Notes under the pieces: model-generated
What the model was told of the DNA's origin: nothing
The model's database searches: none
Seen by the model: the letters and a program-made list of their open reading frames with translations, nothing else
Position numbers and translations under genes: made by a program
Shown here: piece after piece, positions 1-9,862 of the stretch
How the letters are laid out: each line of letters begins with the position of its first letter
Numbering within the stretch: the first letter of the stretch is position 1
Assembly: GCA_051453625.1 (NCBI GenBank)
Contig: JBOZIK010000001.1
Location: forward strand, 41,801,335-41,846,926
Length of the DNA stretch: 45,592 nt
Source of the DNA: Welwitschia mirabilis
Lineage: Eukaryota; Gnetophyta; Gnetopsida; Welwitschiales
Direction of reading: 5' to 3'

Positions 1-204
1 AGTATAGGATACAATTTTTAAATCGTTATTGTATGCAAACTAAAAGGGTCTATAGTTAAGTAATAATTATGTTTTCTAATTATTTTAAAAATTATAATGT
101 ATTAATAGAGTCTAAATAAGATTTAATCCTAGGTTTCATTGTGCATGTTATTTAATAATATTTTTAAAAAATTATGGTTAATTAGGGTAATTAAAGTTAG
201 GGTG
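1..204. other. Unassigned AT-rich edge, possible LTR end
   Basis: No coding frame is visible. The stretch ends in GGGTGTTACAC, which resembles the 3' end of many plant LTRs, and the retroelement gag frame to its right stops being recognisable here. An insertion into that gag is possible, but only one edge is in the window. Confidence 0.25.
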
Positions 205-1080
205 TTACACTTTTGGTCTTGAAAAGGATGTGCCATTTTCCTTTTTATTTCTCCATTTTTTTCTTGTCAACATCTTCTTAAATTTTCTAGTAAACAAAGT
301 TAATTCTTAATCCATATCAGAATTAGAATCAAAATAAATATAACTAGAAGAGTCATCTTTAGAGTAGATTTTGAAGAAGAAACTTGTTTAGCATTAAGAT
401 CCATACCTTTACCTTTTATACCTTTTTGGAAATATTTTATCACAAAGGTTAGAATGTCACTTATCAATTCTTTAAACCTGATGTTTTTAATGTCCTTTAT
501 GTTTTCAATTGATAGAACCTTATTTTCATAAACTTTTGGTAAGGATCTCAAGATCTTCTTAGTAATTTAACTTGATTTGAGAGGTTCTCCAAGTCCCTAA
601 AACCCATTGATAATGTCCATTATTTCATTATTGAATTTGGTAAAACTTTCATCATCTTGCGTATGAAGTTACTCAAATTGTGTCATGAGAGATTGCCATT
701 TGGTCTTCTTGATCTGATTTTCTCCTTCATATGACACTTGCAAATAATCCCATATATCTTTTATAATAGAAAAATTTCTTCCTTTTTATAATCTTTTGCA
801 TTAAAATCAAAGTAAATAGCATTCATGGCCTTCTCATTCATCATAGCTTGATCTTGCTCTTTATTGTCCCATGTGCTCCTTGCCTTAATCACAAAGGTTG
901 TGACTCCATTATTTATAAGAGGCTCCATTAGAGGATTAAATCATTCTTCCACTATAGTCCAATAGTTAAAGCTTATGGCTTCAATGGATACTTGTGTTCT
1001 TATCTTTCAAAATTCATAATTTTCACTGGTGAAGTATGGCGGATGATTTATTGGTTAACCTTTTAAGTTTATAACCCTAT
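205..1080 (-). pseudogene. Sirevirus-like Ty1/copia gag remnant
   Basis: Broken gag of a Ty1/copia element; intact gag forms the virus-like particle. Read on the minus strand, successive frames give the UBN2-type gag pattern. KDIWDYLQVSYEGENQ lies near 700-767, followed by a DDES..F stretch. KILRSLPKVYENKV lies near 510-560, and a LFTRKFKKML motif near 270-300 is typical of Sirevirus-type gags. Several in-frame stops and at least one frame change interrupt it, so it cannot make full-length Gag. The longest open piece is 83 codons (300-551). No zinc knuckle follows because the frame is lost at about 205. A primer-binding site and LTR lie just upstream in the same orientation, which supports the call. 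Confidence 0.8.
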
Positions 1081-1130
1081 TTAAGAAATTAAATTATAGT
1101 AAACATAACTCAAAAAAAACTTCTTCCAAG

Positions 1131-1142
1131 GCTCTAATACCA
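1131..1142 (-). other. Primer-binding site (tRNA-iMet type)
   Basis: On the minus strand this reads TGGTATTAGAGC, one transition away from the TGGTATCAGAGC complementary to the 3' end of plant initiator tRNA-Met. It lies two bases inside an LTR edge (TGTTAGG on the plus strand from 1145) and upstream of the gag remnant, as expected for a copia element. Confidence 0.75.
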
Positions 1143-1144
1143 AT

Positions 1145-2225
1145 TGTTAGGCTCGGTTTTCCTAGAGGGAAGAGGTGAATAGAAGAGATAAGGTAATTTT
1201 TCCAATTTGAATTCTTAACACTGCACAATATGAGATTTCAATCAACTAAGTACCTTTAAGCCTTTTTCAAGTTATGAACATAGTGTATAAAATACTATTA
1301 GAGATACAAAAATGAATGCTTAGGAGAAATACTAAATTATAAATAACACAAAACACATTGTAAAGAAAATAAGACTATTTTCATTATTTCTTATGTAGCC
1401 TCCTAGTGAAAATAAATGGAACCTTTATGGTTTTCTCCATCAAAACAATCAAGATTTTATGGCAATCCTCAATCACCATTACAAGCCAAATGCTTAGCTT
1501 GTAATCATAATTCAAAGCAGGTAGGTATGAAAGAAAAGATAAAGAGTAGATTACAATTGAAGCATTATGGATAATTTTTTCCAAAAAGATGTTTTATCAA
1601 TACAAATATCCATATAAACATAAAGGATAGATTATAGCTATTGTTGATCACTAGGACCAATGTAAATAATCATTGAAGTCCTTGAAATGGCTGGTTGGTT
1701 TGCCTATGAGAGTTTGTCATAGTTGTCCATAGTCAATAATGGATATATTTGTGTTGGCTATTAGACTGACAGTTAACCTTCATGAGCTAACAGTTGATCC
1801 CTCTTTATACATTCATCTTTTTTAAACTGGGTGGTTAACCATTATTGCTACATTTAAATAGATTCCATGGGTGGTCAAACCCTAGATTTACTAGATCGAG
1901 CCTGGCAGTTTACCCCTTGCACATTGACAGTCAATCCCTTAAAGATATGATAGAGATTTTAAGAGTAACAAGTGTTCAACCTCCTTCAGAATGTTGGTCG
2001 ATCATCTGGGCATTTTTTACCATTTAAATTATCTAATCAGTCCAGTTCACTTGATGATTTATTTGACTTGATCCATGTTTTTATAAGATCTAACATATGC
2101 TTTAGAATGGCTTTAATGAACATTTAGTATTAACCTAAAAAACACCATCATTTTAGTATTTCACTAGATATTATTTGGTGTGACATCAATAGAAAACTTG
2201 AGAGGTGCAATAAATATAACCTTTG
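1145..2225 (-). repeat. 5' LTR of the degenerate Sirevirus-like element
   Basis: The inner edge abuts the PBS. The minus-strand end runs CTAGGAAAACCGAGCCTAACA, a form common at 3' ends of Sirevirus LTRs. The outer edge is not visible; 2225 is a guess based on loss of LTR-like character. Between 1690 and 2060 are several degenerate GGTCAACC/GTCGACC-like words, also found in the LTR-like region at 21.9-22.3 kb. The short open frames here are not genes. Confidence 0.5.
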
Positions 2226-3851
2226 ATTTGTTAGCATGCCAAAATAGATATTTTCTTAGAGTTTTTCTCTAAGCTTTTATAAATTTCCCTTCTACTTCTT
2301 TTCTTTCTTATGTGAAAGACTAATTGCACTAATTCCTATTGTTTTTACATTAGATATAAATGAAGAAAAATTACAAGAATTTAAAAAAATAAAAAATAAG
2401 ATTTTATTTTCTCTTGATGTATAACAACATAGGAACAACCCCAAGAACATTTTTGGAATGAAGTACTTAACAAGAAGTAGCAAAGAAAGAAGAAACATCT
2501 GATAGAGCTTTTGTGAGGTCCCATTAGTAGTGGCCTCCAAAAGCCTCATCTTGTCTTTATTACTCTAAGAACTCTGATACTTGGTGGCCTTCAAGAGAAA
2601 ATACAATTAAGCTAAGATCTTACACAAGGAAACCTTTTCTTAAGTTTCTAATAAAGTTCTTCTCTTAAAATATCAGCTTCAATATCTCTCACTTCTACAT
2701 TCTCAACTTCAACTCTTAAAGCATACTCTTCATCTCATTACTTGCTCTTATTTCTAAGGATTTAAGAAGAATCTTAATTATGAGGGAATTCTCTAATGTT
2801 ATCCTCTTACACGTTTACCATAAATAAGCTCTAATCATAGCATATTTGTGACATCTAGATTCCCTCTAAATATAATATATTCCTCATGCTAATATTTCTT
2901 AAACATGCTAAATTAAATAGCTACTTATTTCCAACACGACAATTATACATGGCAAATTTTATTTTCCACATAATACACTTAATTAATACAAACTTATTTT
3001 AATTTGATTTTCTAAGAATGCTCCTGCATTATATGCCCTCTCTTAAAAATGAGCTCATCCCAAAGTGAAAAAAAAGTATAGTATTAATGTCATCACCAAA
3101 ACATTGAAACTTTGTACATGAAGTCAATCTTTTCCTATAAACTAATAGATCTGTTTCTTCATCATGCATCAGATCATCCATAATTGGTTTATCTTCAGTA
3201 ATCTTCATGGCATCAAACATGAAACAAGCTCCATGCTTCTATGACTTTCCTCCTTTGAACCTCTCCAAGTTATTAAATTTTACTTTCCACTAGCTTGCTG
3301 AAACCCATTATAAGCATGTGAGGCAACCTTTCCTTTTTTTCCTTTAGCAGTGTCCTCCATCTTAAAGTAATACTTTCTTTGAATGCCTATAGTTTTTGTT
3401 CATCTATTTTCTAATAACTTTGAACAATACTAATATTCACCAAAGATGTAATACCATTATAATGTAAAGAAAGTAGGATCTAGAGAAATTAGTGCTTTAA
3501 ATAGGAGGAAATGAAGTAGAAGGAGAATGTATTGAGAAGTTACTATAAAATCTCTAAGAAAATATTTATTTGAAATGCCAACTAGTACAACAGTACAATA
3601 ACATTTAGGAGTCTTCAACATAAATCATAACCCTTTAAAAAATTCCAAAAAAAACAAAAGTGAGCATCAAAATAGAAATTTTATCCCTTCTTTACTCTTC
3701 ATATCCATTTCTCTTAAACCCCATAAACATTTATTACACTTTCCTCACTTTGTTCTCTTCTTCCTTCTCTTCTAAATCATTTTTTTAATCTTTCCTCCCA
3801 TCCATCTAACTCATTTTCTTTTATGTAATTCTTCCCTTTAAAAAAATTAAT
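2226..3851. other. No recognisable gene
   Basis: AT-rich sequence with short open frames only. On the minus strand, 3029-3220 is open for 63 codons, and a preceding frame near 3240-3365 starts with ATG but has stops. I recognise neither. They may be decayed transposon coding sequence. Confidence 0.3.
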
Positions 3852-3874
3852 AAGAAGAAGAAGAAGAAGAAGAA
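3852..3874. repeat. (AAG)n microsatellite
   Basis: Seven consecutive AAG units followed by AA. A simple sequence repeat in non-coding DNA. Confidence 0.9.
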
Positions 3875-5269
3875 ATAAAATGAAATTTTATAATTCTAAA
3901 TGCTTCATGTAAAATCATAAAAAGGGTAAATTTGTATTAAAAATTTTTAGAGTTGAGTTCTAATTATCAAATTTTTTAGCCTAATATTTAGATATAAAAT
4001 AGTTACTTAAATGTATGAGTAAATATTAAGCACATTGGCATCAAAATATTAATGTCTAGCCATTTCAATCATTTATCAAATTGAAAGCTACTAAAACAAC
4101 AAATTTGATTGTCAAAATTCTAATCTGATTGTTAACGTTCCAATTTGATTATCAAATTCTAATCTAATCATTGAAATAGAAGACTAATCATGAAATTTCA
4201 TATACAAATGTCATTTTATTAGTCTATTATAATATAATACAACTAATAACACTAAGAGAATCTCAGATTTAATGCCACCTAGGATTAATTAAGCATCAGT
4301 TAAGGTCCTTCCCTAATAAACACATAATTCTAGAGCCTTTATGGCATATAGAAAGGATTAATAAAATTAATAGATCTTTAAAGAAGTTAAAAAAGGACTA
4401 GAACCAAGTTTCAAGTTCACTTTATCATCAAGAAAAGGTAGTCCATTCAAAGTTCAACATCTATAAAAAGTACCACCCAATTATTAAAGATGAACTTCAT
4501 TATAACAAATCAACCTCAGTAATCTTTTATCCATCTCTACTCATAAATAGTAAAAAGACAGCCTTTTTTAATCATAAATTCTGTTTTACATATTTTCAAA
4601 ATTTTTCATTTTTTGAATAACATAAAGGTATTTCTTTTTTAAAATATATTTAATGCATTACTTTGTAGTCCATTTATTTCTAAAATTTTATTATCCTTGT
4701 CTTGAAGAAAAGTTGTTTTCTTTTAACTTATTATTATTAAAAATATAATAAAAGTTCTTTCTTCAAAAGGAATTAGGTGTGATTCACTTTTATATAAATC
4801 ATGAAACTAAATAAGTTCTAAGTGAAAAATAAAGAATTTTTGCTTCGATTATTTACTATTATAAATTTTTTATTTTTTTAATTTATTTTATGAAGTTAAT
4901 ATAAGAAAAACTATACCACCCACTAGGGTTAGTAGTTTATTTAATCTGGTAAAAACCTATGTAAATCCCTTACTGACTTAGGGGCCGACCATCAAATGTT
5001 AAGGTTTTTTTTATGATTTACCCTAAAGATGTTGAATCCCATGCTTAAATGCAGACTAAATATAAGGTATAAACCATAATCCACCTCACATATCATAGTA
5101 TTCAAATCCAAAACAGTAAACCTCTCAACTTATAATGTGCTAAACCCAATACATTATGCACCAAAATCTCTTTTTTCTATTTTTGACTATCCTTTTAGTA
5201 ATGTTTTTTTCTTTTTAATTTAGATTATGGGTTTACTTATTAGCTTCATGATATCTTAGTACCATGTTA
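3875..5269. other. No recognisable gene
   Basis: AT-rich, with scattered homopolymer runs and no long open frame. The part from about 4900 to 5269 may be internal sequence of the retroelement whose PBS lies at 5270, but no coding homology is visible. Confidence 0.3.
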
Positions 5270-5281
5270 TCTCTGATACCA
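5270..5281 (-). other. Primer-binding site of a second LTR element
   Basis: The minus strand reads TGGTATCAGAGA, 11 of 12 bases matching the initiator tRNA-Met complement. On the plus strand a TGTGATATC word begins at 5285, three bases away, and would be an LTR edge. The internal region would extend leftwards, but no gag or pol frame is visible, so this may be a small non-autonomous (TRIM-like) element or an old fragment. Confidence 0.5.
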
Positions 5282-5398
5282 TGATGTGATATCTAAAGAA
5301 ATCCACTTACTTAATTAATTAATTTAAGTCAAATGATCAAATGTTAGACCCTTTTATTATAATCATATTAAAACTTCATTTGTTATAGTGATTTTAGA

Positions 5399-6902
5399 TG
5401 TTGGTGAAAATCTAGTTTTGATGATTTCACTTGTCAAATATGTTGTGCTATCATAAAGACAGGTTAATATAAATAAAACTAGATTACAAAAAGCATAAGT
5501 CCATGTCATACCTCAAATCTCAAATCCTACAACAAAATTTAGCATAGAGTTTAAAATGTTAACCAATTGAAGACATCTATAGGATTGAATATGTCTATGA
5601 GAAAAATGTCTACACATTGGAAGACGTCTATGGTAAAGATTTTTACAGCATCAAAGATGTATATGTTGAATCAATTTTCAATAACATATGAAAGACGTCT
5701 ATCTCAATGAAAACGACTATATTGAAGCAAGGATATGACAAAGATGAAAGACATATACATAGTTGAAGACGTCTATACTAAACTAAAAGAGGTAACAAGA
5801 ACAATTTGTACTTTGATGAATTATTTGCATTCTAGTGAAGATATGAAGTTTGGCATTATAGATTTATTATCACTAAGGGTCAATGATTCTACAGTTTAAG
5901 TTTCATTAATTTCTAGGCACTTTGATCAAATACATCTTCCATGACATTTGACTAATGGAATACATCTACCATCCTAAAGATATCTATGCTGAAAGTTCAT
6001 AGAAAATAAAATAGACATTGTGCATCTAAGACTCGGCCATTTCTATTTGTTGTATGATGGTTACAAAGCTTAAACTTCTATCTTCCTAGGTCAAATAGCT
6101 AGAATCTCTTTAAAAGGTATAAAGGCATTACTTAATGGACATATTAAAATAAATAAAACACACATATGCACAAATGAACACATGGGTGATTAGATCTACT
6201 TATGAAGCATCAAGCTATTATTTGCAAGGAACTTTCAATTGACTACATCTTTTGTACATTAGATTCTATAAATGTTGCATCATTCTTTAGCACTTGTTGG
6301 TGATGACAACAAGAAGGAATTCAAGTTATCTATCAAAGGAATATCATTCATGCTTGTTGATTCATTTGTTATTATTTATTTGTTGGAACTGAAATCATTA
6401 GACTATAATATTCTTGAATACGCTTGTACAGTACATTTCTTATTATCAAACTTAAGTATTCCTTGTTAGGATTCAATATTATAAGGCTACCCTTATATGA
6501 GTGTACTCTTGTAAGTGCTTTCAAGCATGTTTTTATTATTGTGTTATTGTACATCCTTGAGGGGAAAAGAGTATTGCCTTACAACAAGCATGTCACATCG
6601 TGTTAGTGCTTGTGAGTGTATTTTTGGTATTGTGTTGTTAATTATCCCTAAGAAAAAGAGAGTGATACCTTACAAGGAGCATCTTACATTGTATGTAAGG
6701 TTAGTGATGGATCAAAACCTCTATTTTGTAGGTCAAGATTATCCAAAGGTATGAGAGAAAGCTATCCTCTATGTGTGGACATACCCAAGTTTGGGAACTA
6801 CATTATCTTTATAAGGTTTCATTACATAGTTTTTAATTTTTTTTTAGTGAAATTTATTTTTGGTAGACCTCATTCACCCCTTCTCTCTAAGTTCAATCCT
6901 CA
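5399..6902 (+). repeat. Degenerate LTR-like region
   Basis: It begins TGTTGGTGAAAATC...TTTTGATGAT, like the 5' end of many Sirevirus LTRs. It ends near ATTCACCCCTTCTCTCTAAG, like the CACCCCC/CTCTAG end of such LTRs. A similar word (TGTTGGTGATGACAACAAG) occurs inside at about 6290, so more than one fragment may be joined. No PBS follows. The several 60-80-codon frames between 6272 and 6754 do not resemble known proteins and are probably chance. Confidence 0.4.
5568..5776 (+). repeat. Dispersed GAAGACGTCTAT repeats
   Basis: GAAGACATCTAT or GA(A)AGACGTCTAT occurs at 5568-5580, 5619-5631, 5690-5702 and 5764-5776, with weaker copies between. Spacing is 51, 71 and 74 bases. The core AGACGTCT is palindromic. 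Probably a decayed tandem array inside an LTR. Confidence 0.6.
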
Positions 6903-7479
6903 TTAGGTATGTATAAAACTTATTTTTTGGAATGATAAATATTTTAAGGACTTATAATGAAAATTAATAATTAATGTATTAGTAATATCTGATAAGTGAT
7001 ATATGAATAAAATGTAATGGTATTGATTATGAGATTATAACTGGATCATGTAATTGTAACTTACTACATTAATTCTAGAAATCTTATAGGACTTGTGGAG
7101 TTATCATTAAATCTTTAAAAGTTGAATGTTAGAACTTATCCCTATTAGATAAACTCCATCTCCACTTTTTTTTTTCCATATTAATCTTTCAATGACTTTT
7201 TCTTTATATTATGGAAAAAGGCATCTTAAATTTTTTCGTCTCTTTATTGTAAATGCCAAATTGTGTGTATTTTATGGGGTATTTTAAGTACTTCTATAAG
7301 ACATTTGAATAGGTTAAATGGAGTTTTGATGATTATGAAGAGTCAATGAGATGATCACACAGACATGTAATTCTTACAACATTTGGAGGCATTTTGGATA
7401 GATTATAAAACTTAGCATTTTGAGGAGGAGTCCAATGATCCATAAGGCTAATTTCCTTTAGATAAAGAAGCTCAAGAGG

Positions 7480-8455
7480 ATGTTATCTGGTCATCGTCTA
7501 GACGAGAATTACTAGATGATAGTACATTTCGAGCTGATAGGGACGTTGACATGAACCAGGGCTGGAAACCGATGAGTCATCTTTTGTTATGGGAATCGTC
7601 TCCTATAATTGTCTAGATAATAGTCAGGATAACAACTATTTTATATGAACAAATGAATGATCTTTGTAATGGGTCATGTGCCCCATTAGAGTTGCTAGAG
7701 TTTCATTTCTGACATCTAGGTTTGTAATCCAAAATCTTCCATGTAGACCTATAAATATTTCTCTTGCCCTCACTTTTAAAATCATCTTTTATACCAGAAA
7801 GTCTTGTGATGGAAGATCAAAGAACAAGAGGTTCATCTTATCCTCCCTTGAGATGCTATTGCTTTTTAAGTGGATGTTGGTTCAATATTAATAAAAAGAT
7901 TACTTTACTTCTATTATGTACATCACCCTCATGGTTTATATTAGTTATGATTCCCTAACAATCTCATACTTAATCTATATTATAAGAGCAATCTTTGATA
8001 GGTTGATATTCTTAATTTAGTACTTGAAATTTCATTTCATATTGTATTTCCATCATTTAGTAGTTGCATTTATCTATATTCTGTTTAATGTGTCTTATAG
8101 CTTATGTTGATTAGGATTAAGTGACAAATTGATCTAAGTTATAAGGGTTAATCTTGGTGATAAAAAGATTGGTAGTTAAATAGATTCATTACTTGGAGTA
8201 TTTCCATTGTATTTCATTTATAATCATTACATTAAGCATTCATATTGCATTGTATTTCTACATTCTTCTTATTTCATGTACTTAATTAGAAAAGATCAAA
8301 AATACTTTGTTAAATCAATTTTGTACCTTCTAGTCTAATACCTTCAATATATTACAACATTCAAGTTAATGCTTATCTATACTAGTATGTGTTTTGTACA
8401 AGAATTTGTGATTTATAGGTTTTACTTAAGGACTTAAGGATTGCATAAATTCACA
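7480..8455 (+). repeat. Gypsy-type LTR-like region with TATA box
   Basis: The region lies just before an Athila/Tat-type primer-binding site. It holds CCTATAAATATTTCT, a plausible LTR TATA box at 7750-7757. The word ATTCCCTAACA near 7950-7961 could be an LTR end of its own. The outer edge is not resolved. Short open frames inside (7676-7958) overlap each other and the LTR and are not credible genes. Confidence 0.4.
7494..7505. repeat. Perfect 12-bp palindrome TCGTCTAGACGA
   Basis: A self-complementary word in the LTR-like region. It is one of several CTAG-centred palindromes in this window (others near 8758, 12,098 and 42,985). Confidence 0.7.
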
Positions 8456-8466
8456 CTAAAATGTTT

Positions 8467-8483
8467 TGGCACTATTGTTGCGG
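8467..8483 (+). other. Decayed Athila/Tat-type primer-binding site
   Basis: TGGCACTATTGTTGCGG resembles TGGCGCCGTTGCCGGGG, the PBS block found after the LTR of Athila/Tat Ty3-gypsy elements. Most differences are C-to-T or G-to-A transitions, as expected in old methylated DNA. Position just after LTR-like sequence supports the call. No gypsy gag or pol is recognisable downstream. Confidence 0.55.
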
Positions 8484-8852
8484 AAGGTGAAAAGAAGCTG
8501 AAGAACTATCACTATCTAGATAAGTACTTTAGATTTTGATTTGAGTTATTTATTTGAATAGCCTTGCATTTCTACTCTAGATTCCATAGGTTTATTTTCT
8601 GAAATTTTCATTTTAGTAGTTTTAATAAGCCTTGTCATCCTTTCTATTATCTAGACAAAGTACAAATGATAATCTATAATTAGTATTTTCCTTTTTTTTT
8701 TTTGCAATAAGGTTTTCTATTTTTTTAGTAACATAATAAAATAATGTCATCTTATTTGTCATCTAGATGTCTAAGCAGAAGACTGTCACTATTGTTTCTA
8801 TTTCTATTTTTTTCACAGTATATGTTTTTATATTTCTACAAAATATCTACTA

Positions 8853-8890
8853 GTCATCTTTCATATTGCCTGGATGATTGATAAGATGAC
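8853..8890. repeat. Inverted repeat GTCATCTT / AAGATGAC
   Basis: Perfect 8-bp arms separated by 22 bases. A related palindromic word, TCATCTAGATG, lies about 95 bases upstream at 8759-8769. Confidence 0.6.
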
Positions 8891-9520
8891 AGCCATTATG
8901 CATTTTCTAAGTGTTAACAATCCAAACAATTCTAGTAAAAAGATGAAATATCAAAGGGAACAGAGATTGATCTTCACCTTGCACTTACTTCTTTATCATC
9001 TTAATTAATTATTCCTATTCCATCCTTCTCATCTATTTCTATGAATAGTGATCAAAGAACCCTTCAAGAATTTTTTTTTAAAAGGAGGAGAAACTTGAGA
9101 ATTTCTAAGGAAAATGATAAAGGATGACTTTAAGAAATTTTTATAAAAAGAGGGTGAACAACACCAAATGATGTTGGGATTAGGAATTGGACCCCTTCTT
9201 ATTTTCAACCTTTTATTTTTTCTCCTTTTCTTTTTAGGATTCATGTAGAAATTACAATGAATCATTTCAACATTTTATGGATTTTACCTCATTTAGAGAA
9301 GCATCCTATAATCATTTTAACAAATCCTAACCATCTTCCATGAATTGCTATGAACAAGATACATCTCCCATGAATTATAATAAAGAAGAAGAAGACTAAC
9401 TTCATGAACCAATCAAAGAAATAAAGAGGATGCAAGAAATTATTAATAAAAATAAAAATTTTAAAAAATCAAAATAATAACCTAGAAGATCTGATTGGGA
9501 TCCTTATAGAAAATAAGCCT

Positions 9521-9862
9521 TTGGATCAAACTTCAATATCCCATGCATTAGGATATGGCCAAAAGAAAGATAATGATGACTTAACTCAATTTTTCAACAA
9601 TAAGGACAAAGATGATTATTTACTACATGATAATATTAAGACACTAAATTATATCCCTAGAATCCATTTACTGCTAGAAAATCTAAATGAAATAGAGGAA
9701 TCATTTCATACAAAATATGAAAATTTTTCAACCCATGATGAAGATAATGTTTACATTTCTCTTGATGACCTTTTTAATGAATCCAACAATTTAGATAATG
9801 AGAGTAATACTCAAGAAGAGAAGGGGAATATAGTCAAAAATAATGATGAAAAAAGTAAATAA
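9521..9862 (+). CDS. Acidic, Asn-rich ORF, unrecognised
   Basis: An open frame of 113 codons from ATG to TAA in an otherwise stop-rich region. The product is hydrophilic, rich in Asp, Asn, Glu and Lys, with acidic clusters (DEDN, DNDD-like, NNLDNESN). It has no membrane segment, signal peptide or Cys/His motif. Composition suggests a disordered protein. It lies 1 kb downstream of the gypsy-type PBS in the same orientation, so it could be a remnant of that element's first ORF, and coding-like peptide in the same style continues in broken frames on both sides (about 9230-9450 and beyond 9870). I do not recognise a family, and it may be a chance frame. Confidence 0.3.
   Translation: MDQTSISHALGYGQKKDNDDLTQFFNNKDKDDYLLHDNIKTLNYIPRIHLLLENLNEIEESFHTKYENFSTHDEDNVYISLDDLFNESNNLDNESNTQEEKGNIVKNNDEKSK

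Noticed and set aside
3852-3874. Coding Lys/Glu run.
   Set aside because: A plain AAG microsatellite with no open frame around it.
5568-5776. CRISPR-like array.
   Set aside because: The repeats are short and imperfect with unequal spacing, in a plant nuclear context; there are no cas genes.
6272-6754. Four overlapping 60-79-codon frames.
   Set aside because: They overlap in three frames and on both strands within LTR-like DNA and resemble no protein.
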